Below, in pieces: positions 7,888-16,442 of a stretch of 30,303 nt of DNA. Each line of letters begins with the position of its first letter. Position 1 is the first letter of the stretch. This DNA is from an uncultured Pedobacter sp. (GTDB lineage: Bacteria; Bacteroidota; Bacteroidia; Sphingobacteriales; Sphingobacteriaceae). The stretch spans positions 1 to 30,303 of the forward strand of contig NZ_CAMLHF010000047.1 of assembly GCF_946479715.1 (NCBI RefSeq). The letters run 5' to 3'. Under the pieces are notes generated by a model. That model searched no databases. It worked only from the letters and a program-made list of their open reading frames with translations, and was not told the DNA's origin. The translations under genes were made by a program, and so were the position numbers.

Positions 7888-8601
7888 ATGAAATCGATAA
7901 TTGAACGAATAGCCGAAATTAACTGGGCTAAAATAAGAGTTGAACTACATGATAAGGGCTTTGTTGTGATAAAAAATATACTCACAAAAGCGGAATGCGG
8001 AGAATTGATTGAAGATTATAATGCCGATGATACTTACCGGAAAACGGTAAACATGGAGCGATATAGATTTGGATTAGGTGAGTATAAATATTTCAGTTAC
8101 CCACTGCCTGAAATTATAACAGAATTACGGGAGAACATATATCCGAAAATTGCTCCTGTAGCCAATAGCTGGATGGAAGAATTGAAGTTAAATACCCACT
8201 TCCCTCTTGTCCATCAGGAGCTTAAACAGATATGCCATGATCACGGACAAACTAAACCTACTGTACTGATATTAAAATATGGCGAAGGTGGATTCAATAC
8301 GCTTCATCAGGATTTATATGGAGAGATCTATTTTCCAATGCAAATGGTTCTTATGCTTGATCAAACAGACGAAGATTATAAGGGCGGTGAATTTGTGATT
8401 ACGGAACAGATTCCACGGGCACAATCGAAGGCAAATGTATTAAAGCCTGATCTTGGCGATATGGTTATTTTTACAACTAATTTTAGACCTGTAAAGGGAA
8501 GCAAAGGTTATTACCGTGTAAACATGAAACATGGGGTAAGTCCGCTACAAAGTGGAAACAGACATAGTCTTGGCATCATTTTTCATGATGCGTTAAGTTA
8601 G
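7888..8601 (+). CDS. 2OG-Fe(II) oxygenase of the DUF2086 (Oxygenase-NA) type
   Basis: A 237-residue cytosolic dioxygenase. The iron-binding triad is visible as LHQDLYG (His140, Asp142) and MKHGVSPL (His215), with the 2-oxoglutarate-binding Arg225 in NRHSLGIIFHD. The flanking text GEYKYFSYPLP, GQTKPTVLILKYGEGGFN, GGEFVITEQIPRAQS and PVKGSKGYYRVN is that of the DUF2086 group, which has been proposed, by relation to AlkB-like enzymes and by neighbouring ada/alkA genes in other bacteria, to act on alkylated nucleic acid. No DNA-repair gene is adjacent here, so the substrate stays open. The length fits the family, and ATG at 7888 leads directly into conserved sequence. Confidence 0.85.
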   Translation: MKSIIERIAEINWAKIRVELHDKGFVVIKNILTKAECGELIEDYNADDTYRKTVNMERYRFGLGEYKYFSYPLPEIITELRENIYPKIAPVANSWMEELKLNTHFPLVHQELKQICHDHGQTKPTVLILKYGEGGFNTLHQDLYGEIYFPMQMVLMLDQTDEDYKGGEFVITEQIPRAQSKANVLKPDLGDMVIFTTNFRPVKGSKGYYRVNMKHGVSPLQSGNRHSLGIIFHDALS

Positions 8602-8673
8602 CTGTGTTTAAAAGCTAAACAAAGACTATATTCACGAAGTTAATTAATCAATATACCGATAAACCAAATATTT

Positions 8674-9258
8674 GTGACCGAAGAAATTAAACAAACTTAT
8701 CCCGAGGCTTACTTAGCTATAGATGAAGCAACAAGGAATTCCGAATTTTCAATGGCATCTGATGTGTTAACCTGTTCCTTGTTAAGGACATTAGCAGGTA
8801 CAAAGCCAGGTGGCAAGTTTTTAGAACTGGGAACAGGAACAGGCCTGTCAACATCCTGGATTTTAGATGGAATGGACAAGCAAGCTACCTTGATTTCTGT
8901 TGATAATGATTCCAATTACTTGTCTGTTGCATCACGTTTTCTTGTCCAGGATAAAAGGCTTGGTTTGGAATGTATCGATGGTGGTGAATGGGTTGAGCAG
9001 AATAAAGATTTGAGATTTGATTATATCTTCGCGGATACATGGCACGGGAAATACTTAATGTTGGATGAGGTGATTAATATGTTAAACCCCGGTGCGCTTT
9101 ATATAATCGACGATATGTTGCCGCAGCCAAATTGGCCTGAAGGTCATCAGGAAAAGGCAATTAAACTAATAGAAGATTTAGAAAAAAGGAATGATCTGCT
9201 TATAACCAAGCAATGTTGGGCAACAGGAATTGTTATTGCAACTAAAAAGGGTAACTAA
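8674..9258 (+). CDS. Class I SAM-dependent methyltransferase
   Basis: A 194-residue protein with GTG start at 8674. SAM-binding motif I is FLELGTGTGLSTSWIL (about residues 49-64). An acidic residue ends the next strand (LISVDNDSNYL), and FDYIFADTWHGKYLMLDEV matches the motif IV/post-II region of O-methyltransferase-like proteins. There is no catalytic metal site that would name a substrate. It follows the oxygenase by 72 bases on the same strand and may share its transcript. It ends 2 bases before the end of the convergent DinB-like gene. Confidence 0.8.
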   Translation: MTEEIKQTYPEAYLAIDEATRNSEFSMASDVLTCSLLRTLAGTKPGGKFLELGTGTGLSTSWILDGMDKQATLISVDNDSNYLSVASRFLVQDKRLGLECIDGGEWVEQNKDLRFDYIFADTWHGKYLMLDEVINMLNPGALYIIDDMLPQPNWPEGHQEKAIKLIEDLEKRNDLLITKQCWATGIVIATKKGN

Positions 9259-9260
9259 TT

Positions 9261-9812
9261 TTAGAGATCGTCAGTAAAATGGCGTTTCTCTTTTTCACTT
9301 GAGAACTTTCGGGTATTATAATCTGCTGATTTGTTTCTGGCAATAGATAAGGTTTTCCACTCTTCATTTGTTCTCATTTTGGCTATAAAAACGATCTGGC
9401 CAATATGATAAGGATAATGAGCAAGTTGTCTGTTAATGGCTTCGGTAACAGTATGCCCATCATTTCTGATATAGATTATCGTATTCAAGTCTTCATCGCT
9501 AAGCTGATTAATGGCATTTAGCAGGCAATCCCATCCCTTATTCCAAAGTATCATTAACTCTTCTTTGCTTGTTATTTTAGGCTCAAATTCATTATCCCTG
9601 TTTCTCCATGGCTTTTCTCCATCTGAAGTTAAAAAGTCTGTGAAACGGGATAACATATTTCCTGACAGGTGATTAACTATAGTTGAGATACTATTGCTCT
9701 CTTCATTGTATTGCCAGAACAGGTCTTGCTCTTGCAGCTGTTCCATTGCTTTTTCTCCTAGTTGTTTATAGTAGAGAAATTGCTTCTTTACACTTTCCAG
9801 ATAGTTATCCAT
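9261..9812 (-). CDS. DUF1572/DinB-like protein
   Basis: A 183-residue helical protein of the DinB-like superfamily, DUF1572 branch. Characteristic text: FLYYKQLGEKAMEQL, STIVNHLSGNMLSRFTDFL, KPWRNRDNEF, and RQLAHYPYHIGQIVFIAKM, with His residues (NHLSGN, AHYPYHIGQ) placed as in the metal site of the four-helix fold. Related proteins include thiol transferases using bacillithiol or mycothiol, but the DUF1572 members have no established reaction. It lies 24 bases downstream of the PEP mutase-like gene on the same strand, so the two are probably co-transcribed. Confidence 0.8.
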   Translation of the reverse strand: MDNYLESVKKQFLYYKQLGEKAMEQLQEQDLFWQYNEESNSISTIVNHLSGNMLSRFTDFLTSDGEKPWRNRDNEFEPKITSKEELMILWNKGWDCLLNAINQLSDEDLNTIIYIRNDGHTVTEAINRQLAHYPYHIGQIVFIAKMRTNEEWKTLSIARNKSADYNTRKFSSEKEKRHFTDDL

Positions 9813-9836
9813 TTCAGGTCTTTTTAAGTTCTGCTG

Positions 9837-10676
9837 CTAGTTGCTAAATATCTTATTAAGCTCGGCATATGGTTTTGCATCATCAGCAAAGCTAAATGTT
9901 CCTTTATGAAGTATTTCTTCAACTGCTTTAAAAAATCCGCCATATGCTGCTCTAACTAAAGAAGAGCCCATACTTACACGTTTTACACCCATATCCTCAA
10001 GCATATTAAGTGAAAAGTTACCTCCTGCCAATCCCATAATTACGTTTACAGGCTTAGGTGCAACTGCATTTACAACCATTTCTATTTCTTCTTTTGTTTT
10101 TAAACCTGGTGCAAATAATACATCGGCACCTGCATCTGCATAAGCAACAAGCCTTTTAATGGTATCTTTAAGATCAGGACGCCCGTGTATCAGGTTCTCT
10201 GCTCTTGCCGTTAAAGTGAATGCATAGGGCTGGCTGCGTGCAGCTTCAACTGCAGCTTTTATACGTTCGACAGAAAGTTCAAAGGGATAAATCGGGTCGT
10301 TAGGATCTCCTGTGGCATCTTCAATAGAACCACCAGACAATCCGGTATTTGCAGCAAGCCTGATTGTTTGTGCGCATTTTAAGGGGTCGTCTCCAAACCC
10401 ATTTTCTAAGTCGGCCGATACAGGCAAATCTGTTACATTAATAATGCTTTGTACATTTAGTAAAGTTTGCTCTCGCGTAATAGCGGCATGGCCATCTGGC
10501 TTTGCAAGTGAATAAGCAAGACCAGCACTTGTGGTTGCAAGTGCTTTAAAACCCAAGGTTTCTAATATTCTGGCTGAACCTGCATCCCAGGGATTCGGAA
10601 TTACAAATATGCCGGTTCGTTGATGTAAGGCTCTAAACTCTTCTGCTCTTGATTGGAATGAATTTTCTGTTCTCAT
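9837..10676 (-). CDS. Isocitrate lyase/PEP mutase superfamily protein
   Basis: A 279-residue (beta/alpha)8-barrel enzyme. Motifs in order: GIFVIPNPWDAGSARILETL, TTSAGLAYSLAKPDG, LPVSADLENGFGDD (the Asp and Glu that bind magnesium), GLSGGSIEDATGD, TARAENLIHG, and KRVSMGSSLVRAAYGGF. The KKCGH-type catalytic loop of true isocitrate lyases is absent, as is usual in this short branch, which includes oxaloacetate decarboxylase-like, carboxyvinyl-carboxyphosphonate mutase-like and uncharacterised enzymes. The exact reaction cannot be assigned. It is first in a two-gene unit with the DUF1572 gene. Confidence 0.85.
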   Translation of the reverse strand: MRTENSFQSRAEEFRALHQRTGIFVIPNPWDAGSARILETLGFKALATTSAGLAYSLAKPDGHAAITREQTLLNVQSIINVTDLPVSADLENGFGDDPLKCAQTIRLAANTGLSGGSIEDATGDPNDPIYPFELSVERIKAAVEAARSQPYAFTLTARAENLIHGRPDLKDTIKRLVAYADAGADVLFAPGLKTKEEIEMVVNAVAPKPVNVIMGLAGGNFSLNMLEDMGVKRVSMGSSLVRAAYGGFFKAVEEILHKGTFSFADDAKPYAELNKIFSN

Positions 10677-10777
10677 ACTGGTATTGTAAAATGCTCGTGC
10701 ATAAATTTAATTATTTTATATCACGAAAACCAAACCTGTCTTGATTTGCGTAAGTGTTATCAAATCAAAAATCTAAA

Positions 10778-11329
10778 ATGAAAAGAATAATTCAATCTGT
10801 ATTTGCCGTAATAGTTATGGCATTATCGACACAAGTTTATGCACAAAAAAATCCAATGGTTGGCGGTGCGGAAATGTATCCGACTAAAGATATTGTTGAC
10901 AACGCGATTAACTCAAAAGACCATACTACTTTGGTAGCTGCCGTTAAAGCAGCAGGATTGGTAGAAACATTAAAAAGTGCAGGTCCATTTACCGTATTTG
11001 CACCAACAAATGCAGCTTTTGATAAATTACCAGCAGGAACAGTTGAAACACTGGTGAAACCTGAAAGCAAAGAAGTGTTAACCAAGATATTAACTTATCA
11101 TGTGGTGGCAGGTAAAATGGATTCTAAAGCAATAGCTAAAGCCATTAAAGATGGTAATGGAAAAGCTGAACTCACTACGGTTCAAGGCGGTAAGTTATGG
11201 GCCTGGATGGATGGAAAGAAACTAGTTCTTAAAGATGAAAAAGGTGGTACTAGTACAGTTACTATTGCAGATGTTTACCAGAAAAATGGAGTGATCCATG
11301 TCGTTGATACTGTATTAATGCCGAAATAA
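10778..11329 (+). CDS. Fasciclin-domain secreted protein
   Basis: 183 residues from ATG at 10778; an upstream GTG at 10754 adds only MLSNQKSK before what looks like the true signal peptide (MKRIIQSVFAVIVMALSTQVYA). The mature part is one fasciclin (FAS1) domain, with KDHTTLVAAVKAAGLVETL, GPFTVFAPTNAAFDKLPAGT and LTKILTYHVVAGK marking the conserved H1 and H2 regions, and DVYQKNGVIHVVDTVLMPK at the end. Such proteins are exported and are usually adhesive or matrix-associated. It stands alone and ends in a strong terminator at 11355-11390. Confidence 0.9.
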   Translation: MKRIIQSVFAVIVMALSTQVYAQKNPMVGGAEMYPTKDIVDNAINSKDHTTLVAAVKAAGLVETLKSAGPFTVFAPTNAAFDKLPAGTVETLVKPESKEVLTKILTYHVVAGKMDSKAIAKAIKDGNGKAELTTVQGGKLWAWMDGKKLVLKDEKGGTSTVTIADVYQKNGVIHVVDTVLMPK

Positions 11330-11354
11330 GATAATTCAGTCTACCTTCGACAAG

Positions 11355-11390
11355 AAAACCGCCCATACTAACATATGCGGCGGTTTTTTT
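11355..11390. terminator. Rho-independent terminator between fasciclin and GNAT genes
   Basis: Stem AAAACCGCC (11355-11363) and GGCGGTTTT (11379-11387), followed by a T run to 11390. It lies 25 bases after the fasciclin stop and 4 bases beyond the GNAT stop. The A-rich left flank means it may also serve the convergent GNAT gene. Confidence 0.85.
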
Positions 11391-11394
11391 ATTG

Positions 11395-11949
11395 TCAGAC
11401 TGCACATTGCATATGATAATAAGTACCTCCCATAAACTGCCTTTGTTTCACGATCTTAAAACCTAAATTTGTATAGAGTCTTTCGGCATCAGGATTATCC
11501 TTACTTACCAATAGCCCTGCTTTAGTGTGTTTTGTATTGGTTAACTTTTGTATTATAGCATTGATTAACTTTTTACCAATACCTTGCCCCTGTTTATTCG
11601 CTGCAACACTAATACAATCGATATAGAATTCGCCTGGTTGTGTTTCATCTTCGGGGATGTCTTTAAATCCATATGATGATGCAATGTAATTCAGAAAAGA
11701 TGATCTGAGTAGGTTAAGGTTTGCCCCATCGTAACCACTAATAACTCCGCAGATACCTGATTCGTCTTCATAAACGAGTATGTTTTCATAGCTGTACTGG
11801 TTTCCCGGTATGCCTGCAAAATGCTCAAATAAGGGTATGGCTTTTAATGGGTCTGATTGTCCAACAAATTTTGATGCCAGATCTTCCATCGCATGAATAA
11901 TTAATCTGGCTATTTGAGCAGCATCGGTATCTAGTGCTTGTCTTATCAT
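11395..11949 (-). CDS. GNAT-family N-acetyltransferase
   Basis: A 184-residue cytosolic acetyltransferase. The acetyl-CoA-binding motif A is DCISVAANKQGQGIGKKLI (Q-G-Q-G-I-G), followed by a typical motif B end, DAERLYTNLGFKIVKQRQF. The N-terminus MIRQALDTDAAQIARLIIHA is standard for GNAT. The FEHFAGIPGNQYSYENILVYE region resembles a subgroup annotated only as GNAT in Bacteroidota. The substrate cannot be inferred. It starts about 100 bases from the divergent GH27 gene. Confidence 0.85.
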   Translation of the reverse strand: MIRQALDTDAAQIARLIIHAMEDLASKFVGQSDPLKAIPLFEHFAGIPGNQYSYENILVYEDESGICGVISGYDGANLNLLRSSFLNYIASSYGFKDIPEDETQPGEFYIDCISVAANKQGQGIGKKLINAIIQKLTNTKHTKAGLLVSKDNPDAERLYTNLGFKIVKQRQFMGGTYYHMQCAV

Positions 11950-11969
11950 TTCGTAAATTTAAATATTTT

Positions 11970-12003
11970 TTTGCCCAGCTTATAGTAAGAGCGTCTATAT
12001 TTG
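11970..12003 (+). promoter_or_regulatory. Bacteroidota-type promoter of the GH27 gene
   Basis: TTTG at 11970-11973 and TATATTTG (TAnnTTTG) at 11996-12003, separated by 22 bases, which is at the long end of the usual range. Transcription would begin near 12010, leaving a leader of about 35 bases before ATG at 12046. It also argues that the TTG at 12025 is in the untranslated leader. Confidence 0.5.
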
Positions 12004-12045
12004 GCAACGTCGTTTTAAACGAAATTGAATAAACCAAACACAGAA

Positions 12046-13305
12046 ATGAACAGAAAAATAATTGCAGGTTCCTTGGCTATTGCATTTTGGCTAAGTACTT
12101 TTTCGGGCAATGCCCAGGTAAATCCCAATAATAAATCTGAACTGGCCGCTACTCCCCCAATGGGATGGATGACGTGGAACTACTTTGCAGATAAGATAAA
12201 TGAAAAAGATATTAAGGAAATGGCCGATGCAATGGTAAGTTCAGGAATGGTGAAAGCTGGCTATAATTACCTGATGATAGATGATGGATGGCAAGGAGGA
12301 AGAGATAACCGTAATCAGATTATTGCTGACCCAGTGAAGTTCCCTTCAGGTGTAAAATCTTTAGCTGATTATGTTCATGAAAAAGGTATTAAATTAGGTA
12401 TTTATTCTGATGCAGCGCAGTTAACCTGTGCAGGTTATACTGCGAGTTTGAATTTTGAAGAGCAGGATGCTAAAACTTTTGCCTCGTGGGGTATTGATTA
12501 CTTAAAATATGATTATTGTGATGCGCCAGCAGATTCTGCAACAGCTGTTCTGAGGTATAAAAAAATGGCTGATGCATTAAGGAATAGTGGTAGGGAAATT
12601 GCGCTCGGCATTTGCGAATGGGGCAATAGAAAACCATGGCTTTGGGCAAAAAATGCCGGAGGGCAATTGTGGCGTACTACTGCTGATGTACGCGATAAAT
12701 GGGCTGCATTAAAACCATGGAAAGATCCTAATGATTTACATAGTATAGGTGCTGGAATAATGGATATTGTTGATGTAAATGCTGATCTGGCTCAATACGC
12801 CGGTCCAGGTGGCTGGAATGATTTTGATATGCTTGTAATTGGCTTAAATGGTAAAAAGGGGCCTTCGGGAGACTTAGGTGGTAAAGGTTGCTCGGAGATT
12901 GAATACCAAAGCCAAATGAGTTTGTGGAGTATAATGACTGCGCCTTTGGTGGCTACTAATGATTTACGCATTATGAGTGAGGCAACTAAAAGAATTTTGT
13001 TGAATGAAGAGGTTATTGCTATAAATCAGGATGCGCTTGGTAAACAGGCAGAACGTAAGATCAATAAAGGCAATTGGAATGTTTTTGTAAAACCATTAAA
13101 AAATGGTGATTATGCTATTGCCATTTTGAATCGTGGAACATCTGCTGAGTCTCTTAGCTTGAATTGGAAAGATTTAGGGTTGGATGGTTCTTATAAAATT
13201 AATGATCTGTGGATGCATAAGGCAATTGGTAGTGGCAAAAAATGGAGTGGTAAGGTGTTAAGCCATGAAACTAAGTTGTTTAGGTTGAGTAGTGCTGGTA
13301 AGTAA
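12046..13305 (+). CDS. Glycoside hydrolase family 27 alpha-galactosidase, secreted
   Basis: 419 residues from ATG at 12046; a TTG at 12025 would add seven residues in front of the signal peptide (MNRKIIAGSLAIAFWLSTFSGNAQ). The catalytic barrel opens with TPPMGWMTWNYF, then YNYLMIDDGWQ, DYLKYDYCDAP with the probable nucleophile Asp156, and LWRTTADVRDKW with the probable acid/base Asp214, then GGWNDFDMLVIG. A C-terminal beta domain (about 330-419) follows. It would release terminal alpha-galactose (or a related sugar) from plant or microbial glycans in the periplasm. No SusC/SusD pair or other glycosidase flanks it, so it is not part of a visible polysaccharide utilisation locus. Confidence 0.92.
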   Translation: MNRKIIAGSLAIAFWLSTFSGNAQVNPNNKSELAATPPMGWMTWNYFADKINEKDIKEMADAMVSSGMVKAGYNYLMIDDGWQGGRDNRNQIIADPVKFPSGVKSLADYVHEKGIKLGIYSDAAQLTCAGYTASLNFEEQDAKTFASWGIDYLKYDYCDAPADSATAVLRYKKMADALRNSGREIALGICEWGNRKPWLWAKNAGGQLWRTTADVRDKWAALKPWKDPNDLHSIGAGIMDIVDVNADLAQYAGPGGWNDFDMLVIGLNGKKGPSGDLGGKGCSEIEYQSQMSLWSIMTAPLVATNDLRIMSEATKRILLNEEVIAINQDALGKQAERKINKGNWNVFVKPLKNGDYAIAILNRGTSAESLSLNWKDLGLDGSYKINDLWMHKAIGSGKKWSGKVLSHETKLFRLSSAGK

Positions 13306-13308
13306 CAC

Positions 13309-13340
13309 AAAAAAGGCCGATATGAGTATCGGCCTTTTTT
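13309..13340. terminator. Bidirectional rho-independent terminator
   Basis: Perfect 14-base arms AAAAAAGGCCGATA (13309-13322) and TATCGGCCTTTTTT (13327-13340) with a 4-base loop. Because it carries A6 on one side and T6 on the other, it can end both GH27 on the plus strand and the convergent gene at 13383. Confidence 0.9.
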
Positions 13341-13351
13341 GTACTCCTGTT

Positions 13352-13372
13352 ATCCTGAATTTATATCAGGAT
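13352..13372. repeat. Small REP-like inverted repeat
   Basis: ATCCTGA at 13352-13358 pairs with TCAGGAT at 13366-13372, followed by GACGAATG. It recalls the dispersed GTCATCCTGA-type repeats of Bacteroidota and is reminiscent of the CGTCATC arm at 4261. It sits just downstream of the bidirectional terminator. Confidence 0.4.
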
Positions 13373-13382
13373 GACGAATGCC

Positions 13383-14273
13383 TTAGTTACCTATTCCTAT
13401 AACTTTATAAGTGATGTTATCACCATCCACTATTTTCTCGTAATAAACACCTTCTTCAGAAACGTAATATTGTGCTCCTTTAATCATAACATCTCTTGTG
13501 CCTTCTGGCAATTGATCTACAACGTCTCCTACCTGAGGTAAATTGCTGCTGTCGTCTGTAACGGCACCATTACCGGTATCTAATACACCATCTTTACCTG
13601 CCACAACATAAACAGTTTTACCATCTGCATCTACAGTTGTACTGTAATAAACCCCTTTATATTCGTAGTAGGTTTGGCCATTAATGGTGATCTGTTTTGC
13701 TTCAGAAGGAATGCTTGGTACTTGTGCACCTACAGGAGGAACAACTACTTTATATCCTTCGTCATATTGTCTGTAAAAGAATCCTCCTGAATAATAGAAT
13801 TGATCGGCACCAAAATAGAAAGGATAGTATCCATAAGGTAATACACTTAAACTGAATCCTAAAAATGGTCTGTAATAATTATGATAGTATCCATAGTAAG
13901 GTCTGCGATAAGAATAACCGGGTCTGTAATGGTAACCGGGACGATATCCATAGCCAGGTCTGTATCCATAGCCTGGTCTATTGCCCGGGCGACTTGGTCT
14001 GTAATCAGGACGAGATGAGCCATTGCCTATTGAAGGCCTTGAAGGTCTTGTGCCAGCAGATATATTTCCCTGAGACGGTCTTGATGGCCTGTTACTTCCA
14101 GATATTGCTCCTTGAGAAGGTCTTGAAGGCCTACTGCCTCCACCGGCTGATACATGGCTACCTCCGCCACCCCCGCGAGAAGATCTTTGTGCTAAAACGT
14201 TGTTACTTGTTAATCCACTGATCAGGATTATAGACCCAGCTATAATTAATGATTTGAAATTCAAGGTTTTCAT
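13383..14273 (-). CDS. Secreted RPG/YG-repeat protein with C-terminal beta modules (DUF6515-like)
   Basis: A 296-residue exported protein. The signal peptide (MKTLNFKSLIIAGSIILISG) ends near NNVLAQ. Residues 31-90 form a low-complexity basic zone with three SRPSRPSQG-type repeats, and residues about 90-125 a series of RPGYGYRPGY repeats, then Tyr-rich text (YRRPYYGYYHNYY). A hydrophobic stretch (FLGFSLSVLPYGYYPFYFGA) precedes two related beta modules, each of the form ITINGQTYYEYKGVYYSTTV and VMIKGAQYYVSEEGVYYEKI. This matches a group of bacteroidete envelope proteins of unknown role, annotated as DUF6515. Composition suggests a surface or periplasmic protein binding polyanions; that part is speculation. 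Confidence 0.75.
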   Translation of the reverse strand: MKTLNFKSLIIAGSIILISGLTSNNVLAQRSSRGGGGGSHVSAGGGSRPSRPSQGAISGSNRPSRPSQGNISAGTRPSRPSIGNGSSRPDYRPSRPGNRPGYGYRPGYGYRPGYHYRPGYSYRRPYYGYYHNYYRPFLGFSLSVLPYGYYPFYFGADQFYYSGGFFYRQYDEGYKVVVPPVGAQVPSIPSEAKQITINGQTYYEYKGVYYSTTVDADGKTVYVVAGKDGVLDTGNGAVTDDSSNLPQVGDVVDQLPEGTRDVMIKGAQYYVSEEGVYYEKIVDGDNITYKVIGIGN

Positions 14274-14397
14274 AATATATTATATCTATATATAACCATA
14301 AGACATAATATAAACGAAAAGGATTATCTCTTATTAATCAATTACTTGAAACTGACAAATTAATGATAATCCAATTCGTTTTTCTCCCCCTCTCTAA

Positions 14398-15774
14398 TTA
14401 AAATTCGCCTTCGATCTCCCAGCCTTTTCGATATTTCCTTTGGAGATACTTATTAGCTTCAGGATAGTTAGGGAATTTCATATTCGCTGCATCCCATTGT
14501 AATAGCTGATTAGGTACCCGGATAGCAACTGTACCCAGTAATATAGCCTCGGTCATGGGACCTGTCTGTGCAAAATGGGATTCCGTTTTTTCTCCGCCCA
14601 GGCAGGCATTTACAAAATGATGATAGTGGTTCCGGGCTTCGATTTTATGCACCTCTTTGTCCTTAAATTTATCTTCCGGCAGCAGTATCGGCTTTTCTCC
14701 GCCATGCGGGATCAGCAAAGCGCCATCGGTACCGACCAGCAGGGCACATTCTTCGGGATATTTGCCAGAAGTATATAATTTACGGATGTCCTCTGGTGGA
14801 AACATCTCGCCGTCAAACCACTCAAGAGTTAGCTTTTCAGATTCAGTAAAGGAATTTCCGGGAAAAACCCAGGTAATGTGATCGGCCCATGGCCAGTTCT
14901 CTTTTCTTTTGTCGGGCGTATTTTTCCAGTCCTGATGAACTTCTGCCTGTACAGATACCGGGGCTTTGAGCCCCAAGCCCTTCCAGACTGCATCAAAGAT
15001 ATGGCAGCCAATATCTCCTGACCATCCTGTTCCGAAGTCCTGCCATGACCTCCATTTGGCCTGGTGATAAATGCCCGGGGCGTAAGGTCTTGCCGGTCCT
15101 GTGCCCAGCCAGAGATCCCAGCTTAAATTTGCGGGCGGGTTTTGTGCGGACTGAGGTTCTACCATTCTGAATTCTACTGCACCAGATCTGTTTGAGCATA
15201 AATAAGCATGTTTGATCTTGCCAATCGCCCCGTCTTTGATCAGCTGCACTGCAGTACGGTCACATGCTGATGAAGCGATTTGGGTACCCAGCTGGGTGGT
15301 TACCCCTGCTTTGACAGCAGCTTTAGTAAGAGATCTTACTTCAGCCACATCATGACAAAGTGGTTTTTGACAATAAACATGTTTGCCTGCTTTAATCGCT
15401 TTGTAGGCAATGGAAAAGTGCATGTGATCTGGCACTGAGACATTTACGGAGTCAATGTTTTTTCCTTCCTTCTTTAACAATTCCCGCCAGTCTGCATAGG
15501 TTCTAACACCAGGAATGCCTGCCGCAGCAGCTTTTAGAATATCACTATCTACATCACAAATGGCGACAATTTCCACGTCAGGATGAGACTTGAAATTAGA
15601 CAGATCATAGCCACCCATCCCACCTACACCAATACACGCATGCCTCAGTTTACGGCCGGGAATTTTTGCAGAAGCAAAAGAGTTCATTAAAAATGATGGC
15701 ACTATGGCTGCCGCTGCGGCCGTCATCAAGAAATTTCTACGAGAAACTTGTGGTTTTTGTTCGTTCTTGTCCAT
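14398..15774 (-). CDS. Gfo/Idh/MocA-family oxidoreductase with Tat signal
   Basis: A 458-residue NAD(P)-dependent sugar dehydrogenase-like protein. A twin-arginine signal (VSRRNFLMTAAAAAIVPSF) directs folded export. The Rossmann motif is ACIGVGGMGGYDLSNF, with the acidic end of beta-2 in VEIVAICDVDSD. The substrate-domain hallmark EKP is here CQKPLCHD. A GTGWSGDIGCHIFDAVWKGLG segment carries the catalytic His region. This exported branch is common in Bacteroidota and several members act on 3-keto-glycosides or glycosides. It is a single gene with its own promoter and a palindrome upstream. Confidence 0.9.
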   Translation of the reverse strand: MDKNEQKPQVSRRNFLMTAAAAAIVPSFLMNSFASAKIPGRKLRHACIGVGGMGGYDLSNFKSHPDVEIVAICDVDSDILKAAAAGIPGVRTYADWRELLKKEGKNIDSVNVSVPDHMHFSIAYKAIKAGKHVYCQKPLCHDVAEVRSLTKAAVKAGVTTQLGTQIASSACDRTAVQLIKDGAIGKIKHAYLCSNRSGAVEFRMVEPQSAQNPPANLSWDLWLGTGPARPYAPGIYHQAKWRSWQDFGTGWSGDIGCHIFDAVWKGLGLKAPVSVQAEVHQDWKNTPDKRKENWPWADHITWVFPGNSFTESEKLTLEWFDGEMFPPEDIRKLYTSGKYPEECALLVGTDGALLIPHGGEKPILLPEDKFKDKEVHKIEARNHYHHFVNACLGGEKTESHFAQTGPMTEAILLGTVAIRVPNQLLQWDAANMKFPNYPEANKYLQRKYRKGWEIEGEF

Positions 15775-15824
15775 AACAGATATATTTGGTTTAAGCTATC
15801 GCTTGGTTATTAGTGGCTTACTAA

Positions 15825-15832
15825 CAAATATA
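15825..15832 (-). promoter_or_regulatory. Bacteroidota -7 element of the Gfo/Idh/MocA gene
   Basis: On the minus strand this reads TATATTTG, an exact TAnnTTTG. It is about 50 bases upstream of the ATG at 15774. Confidence 0.5.
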
Positions 15833-15846
15833 AAAGAAAAACTCAT

Positions 15847-15862
15847 ACTTGTGTATACAAGT
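15847..15862. promoter_or_regulatory. Operator-like palindrome upstream of the Gfo/Idh/MocA promoter
   Basis: ACTTGTGTATACAAGT is a 16-base palindrome with one non-pairing position pair. It lies 14 bases upstream of the -7 element, overlapping where the -33 region would be, a natural site for a LacI- or GntR-type repressor. No regulator gene is adjacent, so the binding protein is unknown. Confidence 0.3.
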
Positions 15863-15897
15863 TGAAAAGAATTTTTTTAAGATTATGATGTAGGAAT

Positions 15898-16374
15898 CTA
15901 CTGATTTATTAGCTTATTAATCTGCCTTCTGTGACGCAGTATGTGGACAATTGCATGCTCTAGCATTTGTTCAATATCGTATAATTGGCCCCATCCGGAT
16001 AGAATCTTTTTGTCATTTCTAAACTCCTCAAGTTCTGCATCCTTAATTGTGCTGAGGTGCTGTACATTAAAGCTAAATGCCTCATCTAGATCTTCAATAT
16101 ATGCTGAAGCAGAATTGCGGAAATACTTTTGAGGACGCTCTAGTAGCACTTCTCTGTTTACCATAATTTGAACGCAATAAGAATAGCTTGAACTTACCAC
16201 ATGAGTAAGGATTGTTTGAATTGATCTGCAACTGGAATCAGCTGTATGGGGGTCTTTAATCTCCACAAGCTCTGCGTCGGATATACCCTTAATCACTGAC
16301 TTCAATTCATTTATTGCTTTTTCATACTCATCAAGCAATGCTCCCATTGCTCCGGCCCTATAATTTAAATGCAT
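15898..16374 (-). CDS. DinB-family protein
   Basis: A 158-residue four-helix protein. The metal-binding His positions of the DinB fold are visible in ILTHVVSSSYSYC and in MLEHAIVHILRHRRQINKL. The intervening FNVQHLSTIKDAELEEF region is typical of DinB_2-like proteins. Members include thiol-dependent S-transferases and many of unknown function. A second Met at residue 10 (MGALLDEYEKAI) could be the start. It is divergent from the antiporter across 68 bases; no shared role is apparent. Confidence 0.8.
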   Translation of the reverse strand: MHLNYRAGAMGALLDEYEKAINELKSVIKGISDAELVEIKDPHTADSSCRSIQTILTHVVSSSYSYCVQIMVNREVLLERPQKYFRNSASAYIEDLDEAFSFNVQHLSTIKDAELEEFRNDKKILSGWGQLYDIEQMLEHAIVHILRHRRQINKLINQ

Positions 16375-16442
16375 ATATTTTTGCTGTAAAAGACTAATTT
16401 AGTTAAAAGAATAATATTTATCTATTTACCTTTATTTCCTCT

